The notes under the pieces were generated by a model. That model was not told the origin of the DNA, did not search any database, and saw nothing but the letters and a program-made list of their open reading frames with translations. From Augochlora pura (Eukaryota > Arthropoda > Insecta > Hymenoptera > Halictidae), in the NCBI RefSeq assembly GCF_028453695.1, contig NC_135773.1, positions 19,220,001 through 19,284,000 on the forward strand: a stretch of DNA of 64,000 nucleotides, written 5' to 3'. The position numbers were made by a program, and so were the translations under genes. Shown here piece by piece: positions 25,101-36,700 of the stretch. The stretch's first letter is position 1; the number at the start of each line of letters is the position of its first letter.

Positions 25101-28100
25101 TGTCTTTTTTCAGGTTTCTGGCTCTGAACGACATAGCGCTTTTAGTATACACCTTGGAATGTTTGTATGCGTTGACGTCGTTGGGTGAGCGGCCATGCAC
25201 TAGCGTCGCGCGGGTACGTGGGGCTATCGACACATTGGTCGCCCTTGTGACAGTGGAAGCACAGAGTTATGGACCGAAGGCTTGCATCTTGATGCGAGTG
25301 ATCGAAACAGTGTCCACTGTAACTACACCACCGAGCACTACCCAGAACACTCCGGTTACTGCCGCTGCACCAGCTGCGGCAGTATCACCGTCAGTGCCAA
25401 CCATACCGACCACTATCACTGCAGCACCAGCTCCAGTCAGTCCAGCTCCTGCGAGACCAACCACTCCAGCTGCAACCGTAGCAAAATCTACAACGCACAG
25501 TACGTGTTCCCTTGTAATTGGGCCAAGTCAAACGGAAACCCTGAAATTCCAGTATCCTTAGGCTTGAGTGACAAGTTTCTAAATTCTCTTTTTTCTTGAT
25601 TTCTGTATAGAAGCGGTGGAGACAAGCAGTTCCATACAACAGCAACACGCTCACCAGCAAATCATACAAGAAAATGAGCAATTTGCCCTCGGTTGGTTGA
25701 GAGCAACATTCGAATTGGCACCAGGTGTGCGTATAGAGCAAGAAGAATTGTACAAGAAGTATCTCGGCTGTTGCACAAAGATTGGAAGGAGAGGAGTGAT
25801 CGCTCCGCTTCATTTTCCAAGATGTGTTAGGTGAGTAGTTGTATCTAAAATTATGTACACATTTCATTTGATAGAGTCAATTTTGTATAATAGGTGAACA
25901 AGAATATTGAATTCTAATGGATTGGTCCGTTTCAGATCCGTGTTTGGTGGAAGCGTTGGACCAAATCCATTGAAAGGTGAAACAACTGGTACTCAATATT
26001 ACGAAGGAATCAGAGTACGGGCCACACCTCCCCAAGTAACTTATCCGAGCCAAACCGCAGTTGGGACTAACACAGCTCCAATTCCAGCGATCAACACAAC
26101 TCCAGTAAAGGTGCTTCCCGTACAACAGCGTACAATCAAGAGTATTAGTCCTGCTCCTGATAGCACGGCCCTAGACAATCCTGCATCTGGGCCTCAAAAA
26201 CTCCCCACCCCAGCATCACCTATCCTGAAAGCCCAATTATCTGCCCCACCAAAACCACCCTCCAGTGCATCAAACACTTGTACAACTCAATCCCAAAATC
26301 CAGTCACCAAGGTTGATTCTAAAAGTCAGGTGGGTCCGAGTCCTAGCTTTCTACCATTCTCTCTACCACTCATGACCTATTATTTTGGTTATGGTTTCAC
26401 GATATGGCTACTGTAATATGGGCTTTCCTTAACAATATTACATTTTGCATGACTCGAGTCCCTGTGTACTCCCATCGCTACCGTAATGCATGCAGATAAG
26501 TAAGAACTTGCGCGACGTGGTCCATCTTATTCGAAACACTTACAGAAAAATAAAAAACAGTTTTTATGATTTTATTGACGGTTCTTGTGGTTATTAGTAT
26601 AAATAACTAATTAAAGTTTAATACCTACTAGAAAGTATTGAACAAGATTATCTTCATTGAAAGTTGTTAAAAATATAATGAACTCACAGGAAAAATGTAA
26701 TAGATTTTACTTTTTGTTTTAAATAAGTTGGACGTGTCTGTTATTTATATAAAATATAAGTATCAAGTGAGATATTGATTCAAAGATAAATACTGAATAT
26801 ATGTCTTTTTGATTCATGATTTTTCCGTTACTATATGTGATACGAGATATTCATTTCTATAACTTAAATTTTTTATGACATAGAGAAACTCAATTGTGAG
26901 AGACATACGATTTGCTTCATTTCTTTCAGTTTTATAAGTTCTAGAGCTTACAATTTTAGCCTTCATATATTTTCTCTCGGTGATTACTATTATGAGTCTG
27001 ATATTAGCTATGAAATTTTATTGCTGCATGATTAAAGTAGACCGTACGTTTCTTCTATACGTATGTTTTCGGATTCCTTTTCATACAGCTGCAATTTTTA
27101 TCATGCGATATTTCAACTGTCTTACACTATTATAACAAACAATATTAAAATTAATATTTAAGCTATCGAGTTTAACTTGTCTTACTTGATCCATGCTTAG
27201 CAATAAATACAACGCTATGAACGGTGTCTTAACTATTATTACAGCTAGTCTTTAAAAAAAGATACAAAAACAATATTAGTCATATATTTTCTAGTAGAAG
27301 TTCTTATCTATGATAAGTAAAAGATCATTAACATTAATTCAATTGCATTATTGGAAATAATATGTAGGTACTGGAGCCTCTTCTTCTACTATTAATATTT
27401 AAAAATATACACGTAGAAATCGTAAGAATGTTTTTATTTATCTGAACATCCGATTCATCTTTGAATACCAATTGTTGATTAGGTGTCAGTGTCGCATCCT
27501 CACTTGAGTCAAGCGTTACTATACAGCGGGTCCCAGACACAACCGCTGCAACCGCAGCTGGTGCAGCAACAGTCGCAAACTATTCAGGTACTTGCGAAGG
27601 AGGATAATCGAAGTGGTACTACATCCAGTTCCATAATAAAAAGCCTACTGGCTACTAAGGTAACGGTCAGCAGCGACTGCATGCCCAGTACTGCTGCGAC
27701 TTGTGTGCCCACTCCTACTGCCTGTGTAACAAACACTACTGCTAGCATCGCATCCAGCATCAGTGCGAACCAGCTAATAACCAGCAACCAGGTATCATTG
27801 TTGTATATTAACAATGAAAAACTGTAGTATTACTTTATCTTTTTTTTTTGCTGCTATATTGAGTTTGTAGGTTGTCCAGTGTGATATTATATTTGACAGT
27901 AGTCTTATTTTGTAAAATAGCTGATACCCCAGTATTATTAAAAGAGCAAAGATAAATAGAAATACATTATTTTTAAATAATTTAATTGAGGCATATAAAC
28001 TTATGAAACATTCAAAGAAATGCTGACATAAAACTTGCAGAGGTAGAATATAAGATTGACGGGACTCTTCAGCTTTTTTAGAGGATAAGATCAGATCTGA

Positions 28101-31100
28101 AAATGTTTCTTTTTGTTATACAACTTTTTATTTTTGAACGTGCATTCAAGCGATATTATTTCTAATTTGTTTTATTTTTATCGTATTGTTTATTCAATAA
28201 TTAAGTCCAGTAATACCTAACAAAGTAATTACTTCTCACTTGAACAAATATGTTGACGATTGAAATTTTACTAACAAAAAGCATGGTGTGTACGATTTTG
28301 AAATGATTTTGTCCAAGAAATAGTAAAGAAAGACTATAAACTAAGAAGTGCGTTTTTCTATAGAACAGTAACGTGTTATATTTTAGTTTGCTTAAATTAC
28401 ATTTGGTTGATAGGTTGCGCAACGTCAACAGCAGCAGAGGCTACTGCAGCAACAACTAACTAACGTATCACAGCCACCCGCAAACACAACAGCCGCATCA
28501 ACAATACTCCCAAAGACTTACGTCAACTCAAAGCAACAAAAGCCAGCTATTACACCCATTCCTGCCAAAAAAATACAAAGGCTTAATGGAGCCAAATTTA
28601 TTCTGACTAATAATTGTGACAAGGTATATTACCATCTCTTTTTATAATAATTTAATTCTGGAAAGACTAAAAAAATATCCTTTCCAGTGTAAACATTTAC
28701 ATAACATGCTACACAATTAATAATTATCTTTCAGACTGAAGTAAACGATAACGAGAACGTCAACCAAATTGCAATATCTACGATCGCTTCCTCACTGTTG
28801 CTGAACTCCACAGAGAATCACATATCGTCCACAATCAAACTGTGTCGGCCTCCAATGACAACAGTAACGACTGCTAACAAGACAACGCAGCGGTCGACGT
28901 GCACGTCGATCGCAGAAGACTCGGACTCAACCAACAATTCTTTAGCGTCTAGTAGCGGAATCGGTGGTAGCAGGGACTGTTCAGGGGTCGGTATCGAAGA
29001 GGATAACTCCTTAACAAGTTTCGAAGGTATTTTATTGAACGGTGCACCGAGCAACATGGATATCGATGCGCAGGATGATAGGTCGTCAAAGGACTCTTCT
29101 AGCGTGACATGCAAGGAAAAACCGTTGCAAAGCATGATGTTAGCGGATCTCTTAGAGAGAAAGGTGGAGAAAGAACCTATATTGAACGGCGTACTAGGGA
29201 AAAACTCCATTAACGAAAAAGGAATCGACTTAGTAGAAAACCACATCAAGAAAGTGCTGAAAGAATCTCCAACCGACATAAAAGTGAAGACGGAGGTAGA
29301 AGAGGGAAACGTTTTACAGACAGAGGTCTCAGAAGATACGTTGATAGAGGCGCCAAGGGGAATAAAGAGATCCGCCAGCGATTCCGACGAAGTGGATACA
29401 AAGAAGCCGAAGTACTCTAATGGTACAATGTCGCCAGATCCAGCGGTAGATTCGACGACAGCGGAGTCAACAGTCTCGAGCATAAAATCCGAGGAGCCGG
29501 ATGATGACAAGGACAGCGAGAAGGCGACGGTCTCATCTACTGCTGCCAATCTGTACGCAGCTCTAGCCGCAGACTGTATGGAGGATGAGACAGATCTCGA
29601 CGAGAACGTAAATGTGACGAAAGATGAGCCTACTGCTACGATAAAGGAGGAACCACATATATTCGTCAACCAGATTAGCCAGACACCTCAGCCACCTCAA
29701 CAACAACCCCAACATCATCCACCACAGCTCCAACAGCATCCGCAGCTTCAACAGCCTCCGCAGCTCCAACAGCCTCCACAGCTTCAACAGCCTCAGCAGC
29801 CCCCGCAACCACAACCTCAACCACCGCCACAGCCGCCTCCTCAATTACAGCAGCATCAGCAGCAACAACAGCTGATAGTTGCGGCTCCTAGGCAGACGTT
29901 AGTAGTTCAGCAGACGATCCAGCCTAATAATCAAATGATCATACCTGCTGCAGCGATGAAGGCTAGACAAGCGCAGCCACAACCACAAGTTCTGTTGCAA
30001 CAAGGTGCAGGGGGACAGCTACAATACGTAGTTTCCGGTGGCGTACCTGGTCAGAACTATGTCTTGGCTCAACCTCAGACTACATTAGTTCAGGGACAGG
30101 CCCAGACTGTTTTAGTAGCACAGACGACACAGCAGCAGGGAACTGGCGCGAAAACTATCATTATCCTGCAACCGCAAGCAGCTGCGCCGCCTACACAGCA
30201 GAAAATGGTGGCTGTCACGCCTCAAGGGCAACAGGTGGTCGTCACTCAGGTCTCGAGACCTATTCTGCAGAGTCCTGCACTAGGGAATATACCACCTCCA
30301 CTTGTTCCAACGTCGGGAACGATACCCCAGACTTCCATCATTGTAAACAGTTCAGTGGCACAAACGAATCCCAATACCGTAACAGTTACGATCCCAGCGA
30401 TGGCTCAGCAGACCCCAGTGTCTACTAGTGTGCCCTCAAGGGTTGTGACACCCACCCCGGCATCGACACCACCACCTACAAGGCCGACAACTCCACATCA
30501 AGCCGCTGCTACGCATGGACTGCCTGCGAAACAACCCCCGAAAATCATGAAGACTGTCAGTTCCTCTACCTCCACCGAACCAGAGTCGAAACCGTCGACT
30601 AGCCAAATCCAGCCAGAGAATAAAACTATCACAATCAAGATCGATCCGAATGCCTTTCTATGCGAGTGGCGAGGATGCTTGAGGTAATTTAAAACTAACT
30701 GTTGTAGCTCATTTTTTAAAAGAATAATTAGATTGTTGTTATCCATGACTCCTTTCAGACTATCTATCCTAACGATAGATAGAATATATTGTGAAATTTG
30801 TTTTCAGACAATTCAAAACATCGCATGAGGTTTACCTGCACGTGTGCGAAGCGCATTGTCCTATCGGTGGAGAGGAAATATTGTGTCTCTGGGCGAGTTG
30901 CGATGCTCTGAAGAGGCGTAGGTTTTCCTTGATGACACACTTGTATGATAGGCATTGCAATGCGGAGGTTGGTCGAACGATCATGCAGTACCCATCAAGT
31001 AATGGCGCAACTTTGAGCAGTTCAAGTAATGCATTTTGTTCACAGACAATGTACACGAGGAGGAAACAGTTAACGGTTACTGGAAAGACTGAAGTTTCGA

Positions 31101-33493
31101 CGTCGATGCCACCAACACCTCATCATCCTGGCTACGCACCAAATGCAGCATTCCATGCTATTAAGCGGCACGCCTTGGAATTTGTTAATCCAAAAGAGCT
31201 AATGGTTAGTAGAAAATTTGTTAATCATATTTATGCAGCGAACAACGATATACTCTATTCGCTTCACCAAAGCGATAAATGAAAGAGTGTCTAGAGCAGA
31301 AAGCGCCTTATCTCTCACGGTTGTAATAATTTAATATCCTATTAGATTGACGTGAGAAATATACTCCGCGCAGATTTCGCAGAATCCTTTCTAAGCCCCA
31401 CGGTTTCTAGAGTCGATAGAGTTTTGTTAATGTAATGAAATTTCTCTGATTTTCTCTCTTGGCGAAGCAGCAAAGGCCGACCAAGCCCGCTGCAGCCACC
31501 TCAAGCTCTTCTTCCCCAAGACCTGGGCAAAATCCTCCGCCAGAACAGGTAAAAACAAACGTGTTCAGAAAAATAGAAAAGGATTGATGATCCATTCCAC
31601 AGCCACAGCCCCTGTGCGCTGTTAACCTGTTGCCTATATCTTTGTTTTGTGCTTTACTTTTTCGTTTTCGCACCGTGCTGAGTTTTTTTGTTTTTAATTC
31701 TTGTACTTCCTTTGGTACATGAGATACATGTGCCTTTGAAGCGTTTCATCGGATGCAGATAATCCATTTTTAATATTTCAAAAATTTATGAAGAAGAATT
31801 CTTACTCATTAGAACAGAAATTCAATTGTCTAAATAGGTTAGAACTCTTGGATAATTTTTTGTAATAAGAAAAAGGAATCAATAGCTTTGGATGAAATGC
31901 TTCAGCGATTCATCTTATATATGTTTTAATAAATATTTTAGCATGGAGTTCATTTGACTTTCATTTTGGTAGTTAGAGCAGCTGTAATTTATGTGTTTTA
32001 TGCAGTTCAAGTGTTCACCATGGGCAGGGTGTTGGTATAATATTATTTTTACTTAAAAAAAAAGCCGCAAAATAAGAACACATTTATTGTGCTTATGATG
32101 CATAGGAGATGTGACATCTTAAACGATTAATTTCTGACTCAAGAATTATAATCACAGTAATGCTAATTGAATTATATGATATTATATGTTATCGTTTACT
32201 GGCAGTTACGTGAGACCCATTCGCCCTTATACTTGAACATAAAATTCTTGTTCTTATATTTAATTCAATTTTGATATTTGACAAGAATTCAGATTAACTA
32301 GATTAATTTGATTAGTTTTTTTGTTTATTGTAAGGAATCGTTTGTCTAATAATCAAAGTATGAGGCGTAGTAACATGTGTACAATTGTTACTTGCAAAAT
32401 AAGTAAATTTACTAGTGTGAGAATGTCTTGACAATTTAGTATCTGAAATTTAATTAAAAACATTAAGTGTAAATATTCGTAAGGTTTTTGTGTGTATTTA
32501 TGTAAACGATTACAGACCGAAATTTTCCTTTCGCTATCTTACAAAGCATGCTGTAGTTTCACTTTATTTTTTAAAAATTAGAAACTTATTGCGTGACATG
32601 CTTATATTTTAATGTTTACAGCATCGTTTTATAAATATTTAGTGTCACATATTTTCTTAAAATTTCAAATTCATTTTGTTTTCCTGATCATATCTGACTA
32701 ATGTGTTCAAGGTGTTGCAATTCATTAATTCGAACATTATTAAACAATTGCCATACTTGTGTACACATAATATTTGTTGATTAAAACAGTGTGACTAGTT
32801 GATACAATATGTACGTTTCTTTTATATATATATATTTTTTTCATTGTGTAGTTATAAACAGTCATGCTTGGAATTCATAAAACGCATTTACACTTTCTCA
32901 ACAGGACGACAACGAAGGTCCAGTGACCAAAAGTATTCGCTTGACAGCAGCTCTAATTCTCAGAAACCTAGTCATATATTCAACACATGGCAGAAGGTGA
33001 GATTATACTCTTAATTACCCTATTAAAAGGACCATGATAAGAGACTAAAACCTATTCCTAAAACGATTACATGGGGTTTCATTATTTATTGTTGGGCGAA
33101 CCACCCGATTAAAGTTCTTCAAATATCTCTTATAAACCATAATGGTAAAGATTGTCAGAGGAAAACATAATTAGGTTTAAAGGGGAAAATGTCTTCCAAA
33201 TTCAGAGAATTAAATAATAAGCAAAGCTAGTACATTTATTAATAGCTTAATCCTTTAACCACTTTATCATAACCCAGACTATAGATATTTATCACAATGA
33301 TTGTGGTCCAATTCTAATTTTCTAATTCTAAATTCTAATTCTAAAGTTCTAATTTGAATTTCTGTTTTATAGGCACCTTAGAGCATATGAACCACATCTG
33401 GCGGGTGTGGCATTAAGTAACGTTGAATCATCAAGAACAATCGCACAAGTTCTATACGATATGAACGATCAAAGCAGCAGTCACCATAGGTGA
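9684..33493 (+). CDS. Bap170: BAP170/ARID2 orthologue, PBAP chromatin-remodelling subunit (5' end missing)
   Basis: This gene encodes the ARID2/BAP170 signature subunit of the PBAP form of the SWI/SNF nucleosome remodeller, a nuclear DNA-binding scaffold. Fourteen exons join in phase: 9684-9781, 14535-14686, 23647-24107, 24433-24938, 25114-25499, 25611-25830, 25936-26329, 27483-27791, 28414-28623, 28735-30683, 30808-31204, 31471-31548, 32905-32996 and 33373-33493 (TGA). They total 5373 nt, or 1790 residues plus stop, close to human ARID2 (about 1835). Domain order as seen: second half of ARID, helical region containing NEQDFAINVCTLLSNE, RFX-like DNA-binding domain, long Q/P/T-rich region, two C2H2 fingers and a conserved C-terminal helix region. 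All introns are GT-AG and every phase matches. The start codon and first half of ARID were not found in 1-9683, so the gene is 5'-partial here. Family identity is very secure; the 78-nt exon may be alternative. Confidence 0.95.
9782..14534 (+). other. Bap170 intron with CpG-rich low-complexity islands
   Basis: The intron carries a CpG-rich patch at about 10250-10850 and another at about 12150-13350. The latter includes CT microsatellites (about 12881-12920 and 13094-13128) and GGTC runs near 13183. Long frames here translate to LSLSLS-type low complexity in all registers and are not credible genes. Possible internal promoter or enhancer, by composition only. Confidence 0.55.
14535..14686 (+). 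CDS. Bap170: Bap170 exon: end of ARID and acidic linker
   Basis: This exon completes the ARID C-terminal helix (YLDRYEKVHFLGED, human YLEKYEKVHHFGED). It continues into an acidic D/E run and a short conserved segment with SVPLTYNHHQHNV, which corresponds to the human SSYNYQQHSV. The acceptor is gttgcag and the donor G|gtaatc. It enters in phase 2 and leaves one base. Confidence 0.93.
18429..18522. mobile_element. MITE-like element with mariner-type terminal inverted repeats
   Basis: A 23-bp arm at 18431-18453 (AGGTTGTTCAGAAAGTT...) is repeated in inverted form at 18499-18521 with two mismatches, and the ends sit next to TA dinucleotides. TA target sites and an AGGTTG-type terminus are typical of mariner/Tc1 elements. 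The 94-bp length leaves no room for a transposase, so it is a non-autonomous copy or solo hairpin. Confidence 0.75.
19993..20193. mobile_element. MITE-like element with TAGACTGCGGAT terminal inverted repeats
   Basis: GTTGCTAGACTGCGGAT at 19993-20009 faces its inverted partner at 20177-20193 with one mismatch in 17 bp, about 200 bp apart, without coding capacity between. Similar ends occur elsewhere in the window (46289-46302, 51963-52147), so this is a dispersed family. Confidence 0.65.
22061..22132 (+). repeat. Second block of the 24-bp minisatellite
   Basis: Units begin at 22061 (GCACTAATCG), 22085 (GCTCTCAATC) and 22109 (ACACTAAAAG). They have the same 24-bp period and consensus as the array at 22351-22514, separated from it by about 220 bp of more decayed sequence. 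Confidence 0.6.
22351..22514 (+). repeat. Degenerate 24-bp minisatellite
   Basis: GCACTAAT-like unit starts recur exactly every 24 bp at 22395, 22419, 22443, 22467 and 22491. Two further units at 22351 and 22375 are also 24 bp apart, shifted by 4 bp. The last four units read as an octapeptide beginning ALI/ALN in one frame, but an in-frame stop in the first one argues against coding. Confidence 0.7.
23647..24107 (+). CDS. Bap170: Bap170 exon: conserved helical (armadillo-like) region, part 1
   Basis: The exon contains the most conserved ARID2 block after ARID: DLYKPSNYDKLALSLLSPLP followed by NEQDFAINVCTLLSNEGKH, almost identical to the human protein. It then reads a helix-rich stretch and a variable K/S-rich tail ending DIDG. 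The acceptor is tttgcag and the donor gtaaga. It follows a 9-kb intron. Confidence 0.94.
24433..24938 (+). CDS. Bap170: Bap170 exon: conserved helical region, part 2
   Basis: The exon encodes PYGQRVLQIASILRNLSF, matching human EGQRVLQIAVILRNLSF. Further LGFDILGNIANEI-type helical repeats follow and end in YELICR. This is the armadillo-like scaffold that precedes the RFX domain. The frame is entered at 24433 straight after an ag acceptor; the donor is AG|gtaaat. Confidence 0.94.
25114..25499 (+). CDS. Bap170: Bap170 exon: end of helical region, P/T/A-rich linker
   Basis: The exon reads FLALNDIALLVYTLECLYAL, aligning with human DVLLVISTLEVLYML. It ends with a low-complexity P/T/A linker. The donor used here is A|gtacgt at 25500, before the reading frame stops in the intron, and its phase matches the next exon. 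Confidence 0.9.
25611..25830 (+). CDS. Bap170: Bap170 exon: RFX-type DNA-binding domain
   Basis: The exon encodes QFALGWLRATFELAPGVRIE and LYKKYLGCCTKIGRRGVIAP, ending FPRCVR. This is the winged-helix RFX-like region of ARID2 (human FACQWLNAHFEVNPD, MYSEYLSTCSKLARGGIL, KCLR). It is bounded by ttctgtatag and AG|gtgagt. Confidence 0.94.
25936..26329 (+). CDS. Bap170: Bap170 exon: end of RFX region and P/T-rich segment
   Basis: The exon opens with RSVFGG, matching the human RTVFPN that closes the RFX fold. It continues as a low-complexity P/T/S-rich segment and ends in phase 0 at CAG|gtgggt. The frame stays open into the intron until about 26416, so intron retention would add a short unrelated tail. 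Confidence 0.88.
27483..27791 (+). CDS. Bap170: Bap170 exon with conserved IIKSLL motif
   Basis: This Q/S/T-rich exon contains SSIIKSLLATK at about residues 787-798 of the visible protein, matching the short conserved SSLIKQLLLPK motif of human ARID2. It begins after ttag at phase 0 and ends at CAG|gtatca. Confidence 0.86.
28414..28623 (+). CDS. Bap170: Bap170 exon: Q-rich, then conserved basic segment
   Basis: The exon starts with a poly-Q/RQQQQR-like segment and ends with the more ordered PAKKIQRLNGAKFILTNN. It is phase 0 on both sides (210 nt), so it could be skipped without frame loss. The splice sites are ttgatag and AAG|gtatat. Confidence 0.84.
28735..30683 (+). CDS. Bap170: Bap170 large exon: S/T-acidic region, Q/P-rich activation-like region, start of zinc finger 1
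   Basis: The exon is 1949 nt. Its first third is S/T-, D- and E-rich and holds MLADLLERK and two LLNGA/ILNGV-type motifs. A basic KKPKYSN patch resembles a nuclear localisation signal. Residues encoded from about 29690 to 29860 are an extreme Q/P tract containing four in-frame 18-bp repeats. The middle is V/Q/T-rich, and the end encodes LCEWRGCLR, the first two cysteines of finger 1. The donor is AG|gtaatt. The Q/P length may vary between individuals. Confidence 0.93.
29722..29793 (+). repeat. In-frame 18-bp tandem repeat in Bap170 (PQLQQ-P/H hexapeptide)
   Basis: Four consecutive 18-bp units of the form CCN-CAG-CTY-CAA-CAG-CNT encode P-Q-L-Q-Q-(H/P). They lie inside the Q/P-rich region of the large exon. 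The units differ mostly at silent positions, which suggests an old array under protein-level constraint or simply Q/P drift. Confidence 0.85.
30808..31204 (+). CDS. Bap170: Bap170 exon: two C2H2 zinc fingers
   Basis: This exon completes finger 1 (C-x4-C-x12-H-x4-H across the intron, ending HVCEAH). It then encodes finger 2 with the same spacing (CLWASC then twelve residues then HLYDRH). Human ARID2 has the same pair (CLWQSC, CLWEGC). A short linker follows with AFHAIKRHALEFVNPKELM, aligning with human ALMALRRGSRNLVF. The donor is ATG|gttagt. Confidence 0.93.
31471..31548 (+). CDS. Bap170: Bap170 short exon (26 codons), probably a cassette exon
   Basis: This 78-nt exon is phase 0 on both sides and encodes a P/S/A-rich, disordered segment ending PPPEQ. 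It lies between the zinc-finger exon and the C-terminal exon, and skipping it keeps frame. The acceptor is an AAGCAG tandem (31465-31470), so one extra glutamine may be included. It has no clear human counterpart at this position. Confidence 0.7.
32905..32996 (+). CDS. Bap170: Bap170 exon: conserved C-terminal helix region, part 1
   Basis: The exon encodes EGPVTKSIRLTAALILRNL, matching human EGPITKHIRLTAALILKNI nearly residue for residue. It is flanked by caacag and AG|gtgaga. Confidence 0.93.
33373..33493 (+). CDS. Bap170: Bap170 terminal exon
   Basis: The last exon encodes HLRAYEPHLAGVALSNVESS and IAQVLYDMND, then ends SSSHHR and TGA at 33491-33493. It aligns with the human C-terminus ([20 protein letters not shown]). 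The acceptor is tttatag. Confidence 0.93.
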
Positions 33494-33722
33494 CCTCTTG
33501 AACCAGGCCTCTAAGAGAAAGCTCTTTAAACGTTCTCCGAGCACCGATCAACCTGTTTTACTTTGAATTTTAGTGTAAAGTGAAAGATTAAAGAAAGAGA
33601 GAGAAAACAAGTATGGTAGAGAATGATAGGAAGAGAGAGAAAGTGAGAGCGTGAGAGAGAGAGAGAACGCATGAGCGAGAATGAGAACCAGAAAAGTAAT
33701 AATGTAAGATTATGAGTTTTGC

Positions 33723-33728
33723 AATAAA
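33723..33728 (+). terminator. Candidate proximal poly(A) signal of Bap170
   Basis: AATAAA lies 230 bp after the TGA on the coding strand. It would give a short 3' UTR. Confidence 0.4.
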
Positions 33729-36700
33729 TTGCAAACATATAAAAGCAAAGAAAAATGTGTGACTGTGCGTTAAAGGAAGGAACAGTGGCAAAAAGCGAAG
33801 AGAAAAGCAGGAAAAGGAGGTGATGAAGAAGAAGAGTATGATACGGCAATGTTCCATATTAATTAAAAAGAGGCCTATAAACTTACTAGGCAAGCCAATT
33901 TGCCGATTTAGACTATAATAATGTACTGAAAACAAAAACTAGTAAACCACGAAACGAAAGACAGTAGTTGAAGTGATGATGCAGATGATGAGTGATACAA
34001 AACAAATCGTGAGAAAAAACGCAGAAAAGAAGAAAAACAAGAACGAGAATAATATTTCAAATTTAATATTAATATTTATTTTCTCAACAAGAAAGCGGAA
34101 GAAATGTTTTTAGTAATCGTGTACAAAAAATAACTGAATGGGCGAAGAAAAATACTTTATGGACGTTATAGTTAATTACGAATCAATATTATATTATTAT
34201 TATATTATATTATTATTAATTATTATTAATATTATTATTGTATGTTTTTCATAAGTCACCAAGAAAGAAAAAACCTAGATTATAAAGAAACCTTTTTATG
34301 AAATGTATTTGTTAGGAATTTATCATTTCTCTTTTTTTCTTTTCGCTTATATAATTGCATATTGCAATTACGTGGCTATATATTATTGTCTATATATATT
34401 ATTTTCTCTCTTTTTATTGTCGCATAATCTTGTTGCCGGAAGTATGTCGTTGAGGCATCACATATGCATATACATAGGATGAACCGTATCAAAACATTGG
34501 CCAAGAACTATAGTCCATCTTAAAAATCTAAGAATTCTTCTCCTGCTTTAAATCAGTTTCTAGGTACAAAAAGGACAAATTCGAACGGATTTTTAAGCTT
34601 TTTCGAAAAAAGTATAATGTTCAATCTTGTAGAGGTTTTGGATCATAAAGTCAGCAGCTTTTTATACAAGGGCTACAAATTTGTTACCATTTGAAACGAC
34701 TGCCAAGTGGAACATGATACGAAACAATATATGCACGAAACAAAACTATTGCGTCCCATTTAAAAATGTAATGTGACCTTTAAATGATCTTTAAAACTAC
34801 ATTTAATGTTTTTCGTATCATATACTTTGTAATCGGCAATTGCTTCAAAAGGAAAAAATTTGTCATCTTTGTCATCTTTTGTCAAATTTGTCAAATTTGA
34901 CATCGCGAGAGACCAGAGGGAATTTTATAATTTTAAATGTACTGATCCAAGTTGACAATCATTTGATCCAAGTTAACTCTAGTCGCCTTTTTGTTTTTTT
35001 TTTTCACAGAAAATTGTGTCACAAAAAACACATTGAATTAGTTTCTATTTGGAGTCTCGAAACCATGGAGTATTGAATTTTTGGTTCTTTTAAATATTGC
35101 CCTTGGATGACAGAGGTAACCATAACAGAATTTTTGGATCCGTACGCAGAGTATCCCATTATTTGCAATGTAAGACATTTTTTTTAAGGATAAGTGAGTT
35201 GAAAACGTGCAATACAAATTTTTCTATAAGGCTTTCTTTTCCCAAATTTTCAAACTGACCTCTTATAGAAACATTGTGTTATAACTACATTTTCAATTCA
35301 TTTTTCTAGTGTAAAGAAATCTAAAAGAATTCTATTGTTTATTTTTTAGTTGATTTTTGCAGAATTCTAGGATACTCTGTTACGAAAGTCGAAGCGCACC
35401 CTTAACTCCAAAACTTCCTATAAGCTCTAACATTGCACTTTTAGCTCATCGTGTTGCAACTAAGTCGTTCGTTTCTCGATGGTCTACGCACGTGAAATAT
35501 AAAGAAAATGTTTTCCTTCGGCGTGTGCGAGTTGCGGAACTCTGAGAAAAACGACGAGGCGGCAACCACCAAACAGAAAGCAACAGCTTCGATTCGATCG
35601 GGTTAGAAAATGATCAATTGTTCGTGTGTTCTAGACACAGTCGTAAGTATATGTATTTATACTTGATATTAGCAAAGGCCTAAACCCTGTTGAAGCCAGT
35701 GTTTTTCAAATTTTCAGAACTAATTGTCCTGCTTAGGACGCAATCGTTCCCGATAATACTTGTTTTAACCGCTTTCTCAACAATTTAACCAGCGAAATGC
35801 TTTTCAATCAAGAAATAACCGCTGAATGACTTTGCATGGATATGCCGACACAATTCTATGAGCCAGAATTCTGTAATTTACCATTCCATTCATCGACAGT
35901 TCATTGTATGCGCAAGTAGAACTCTTCCTAATTGAATTTTCGAGTACTCAGGTACTATGATTTACCCGTAAATCAATGCAATAGTAAAAAAACAGTTACA
36001 ATTATTTTGATAATTTTGTTGGTTTTCTACATTTCTTCTAAGATAATTTTATATTGAAACGTCTTTCAATTTTGAATAGAATGATCCTTTCAATTAAGAA
36101 TTTTAAACACTATGCTTTTACAGAAATCTTGAAAAGAAGAACACAGTTTGTAGTTGATAGTTGTTAGATTTTTCTCGTCTCCTCGCATTGATCTACTTTT
36201 TTTTAAACTTAGGAATATTGTCTACTATTTTGTATTATAAGCTGTACAAACAGAAACGAACATTAGAAGAAAAAAGTCAACTATAAAAATAGTAATTTCG
36301 ATTGCTCCGTGTTATGGATTGAAAAATGAAAAAAATCAACAAACTTCGTTTCTTTTCCTACGTAGTTTTTAATTAATTTTGTCCGATTGATGTACATGAA
36401 ACATCATTTCTCAGCGTATCATTACACAAAGAATATGTCTCTTTCTTCGATATAATAATTCAGTTTGCGAATGTTAGTCAGCAGAATTTTCTAAGAAACT
36501 AATTATTTAATTTACTTTCTTGAGAGGTGCTATGCGATGACTTTCTTCATTTTTTTTCATCCATCATATGAAACAAGAGGATAAATATAAGTGACCAAAA
36601 TTAGAGGCGCGGGCCTCCCTTTATCTTGAAGACCATTAATACTAGAAAGAGTATGTAAGAATCAATTTAAAAATGTTTTTAAATTCATTTTATAATGTAT

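Noticed and set aside
35357..35545. Open frame in the presumed Bap170 3' region
   Set aside because: The Bap170 stop at 33493 fits the conserved C-terminus; the frame is short and unlike any known domain.
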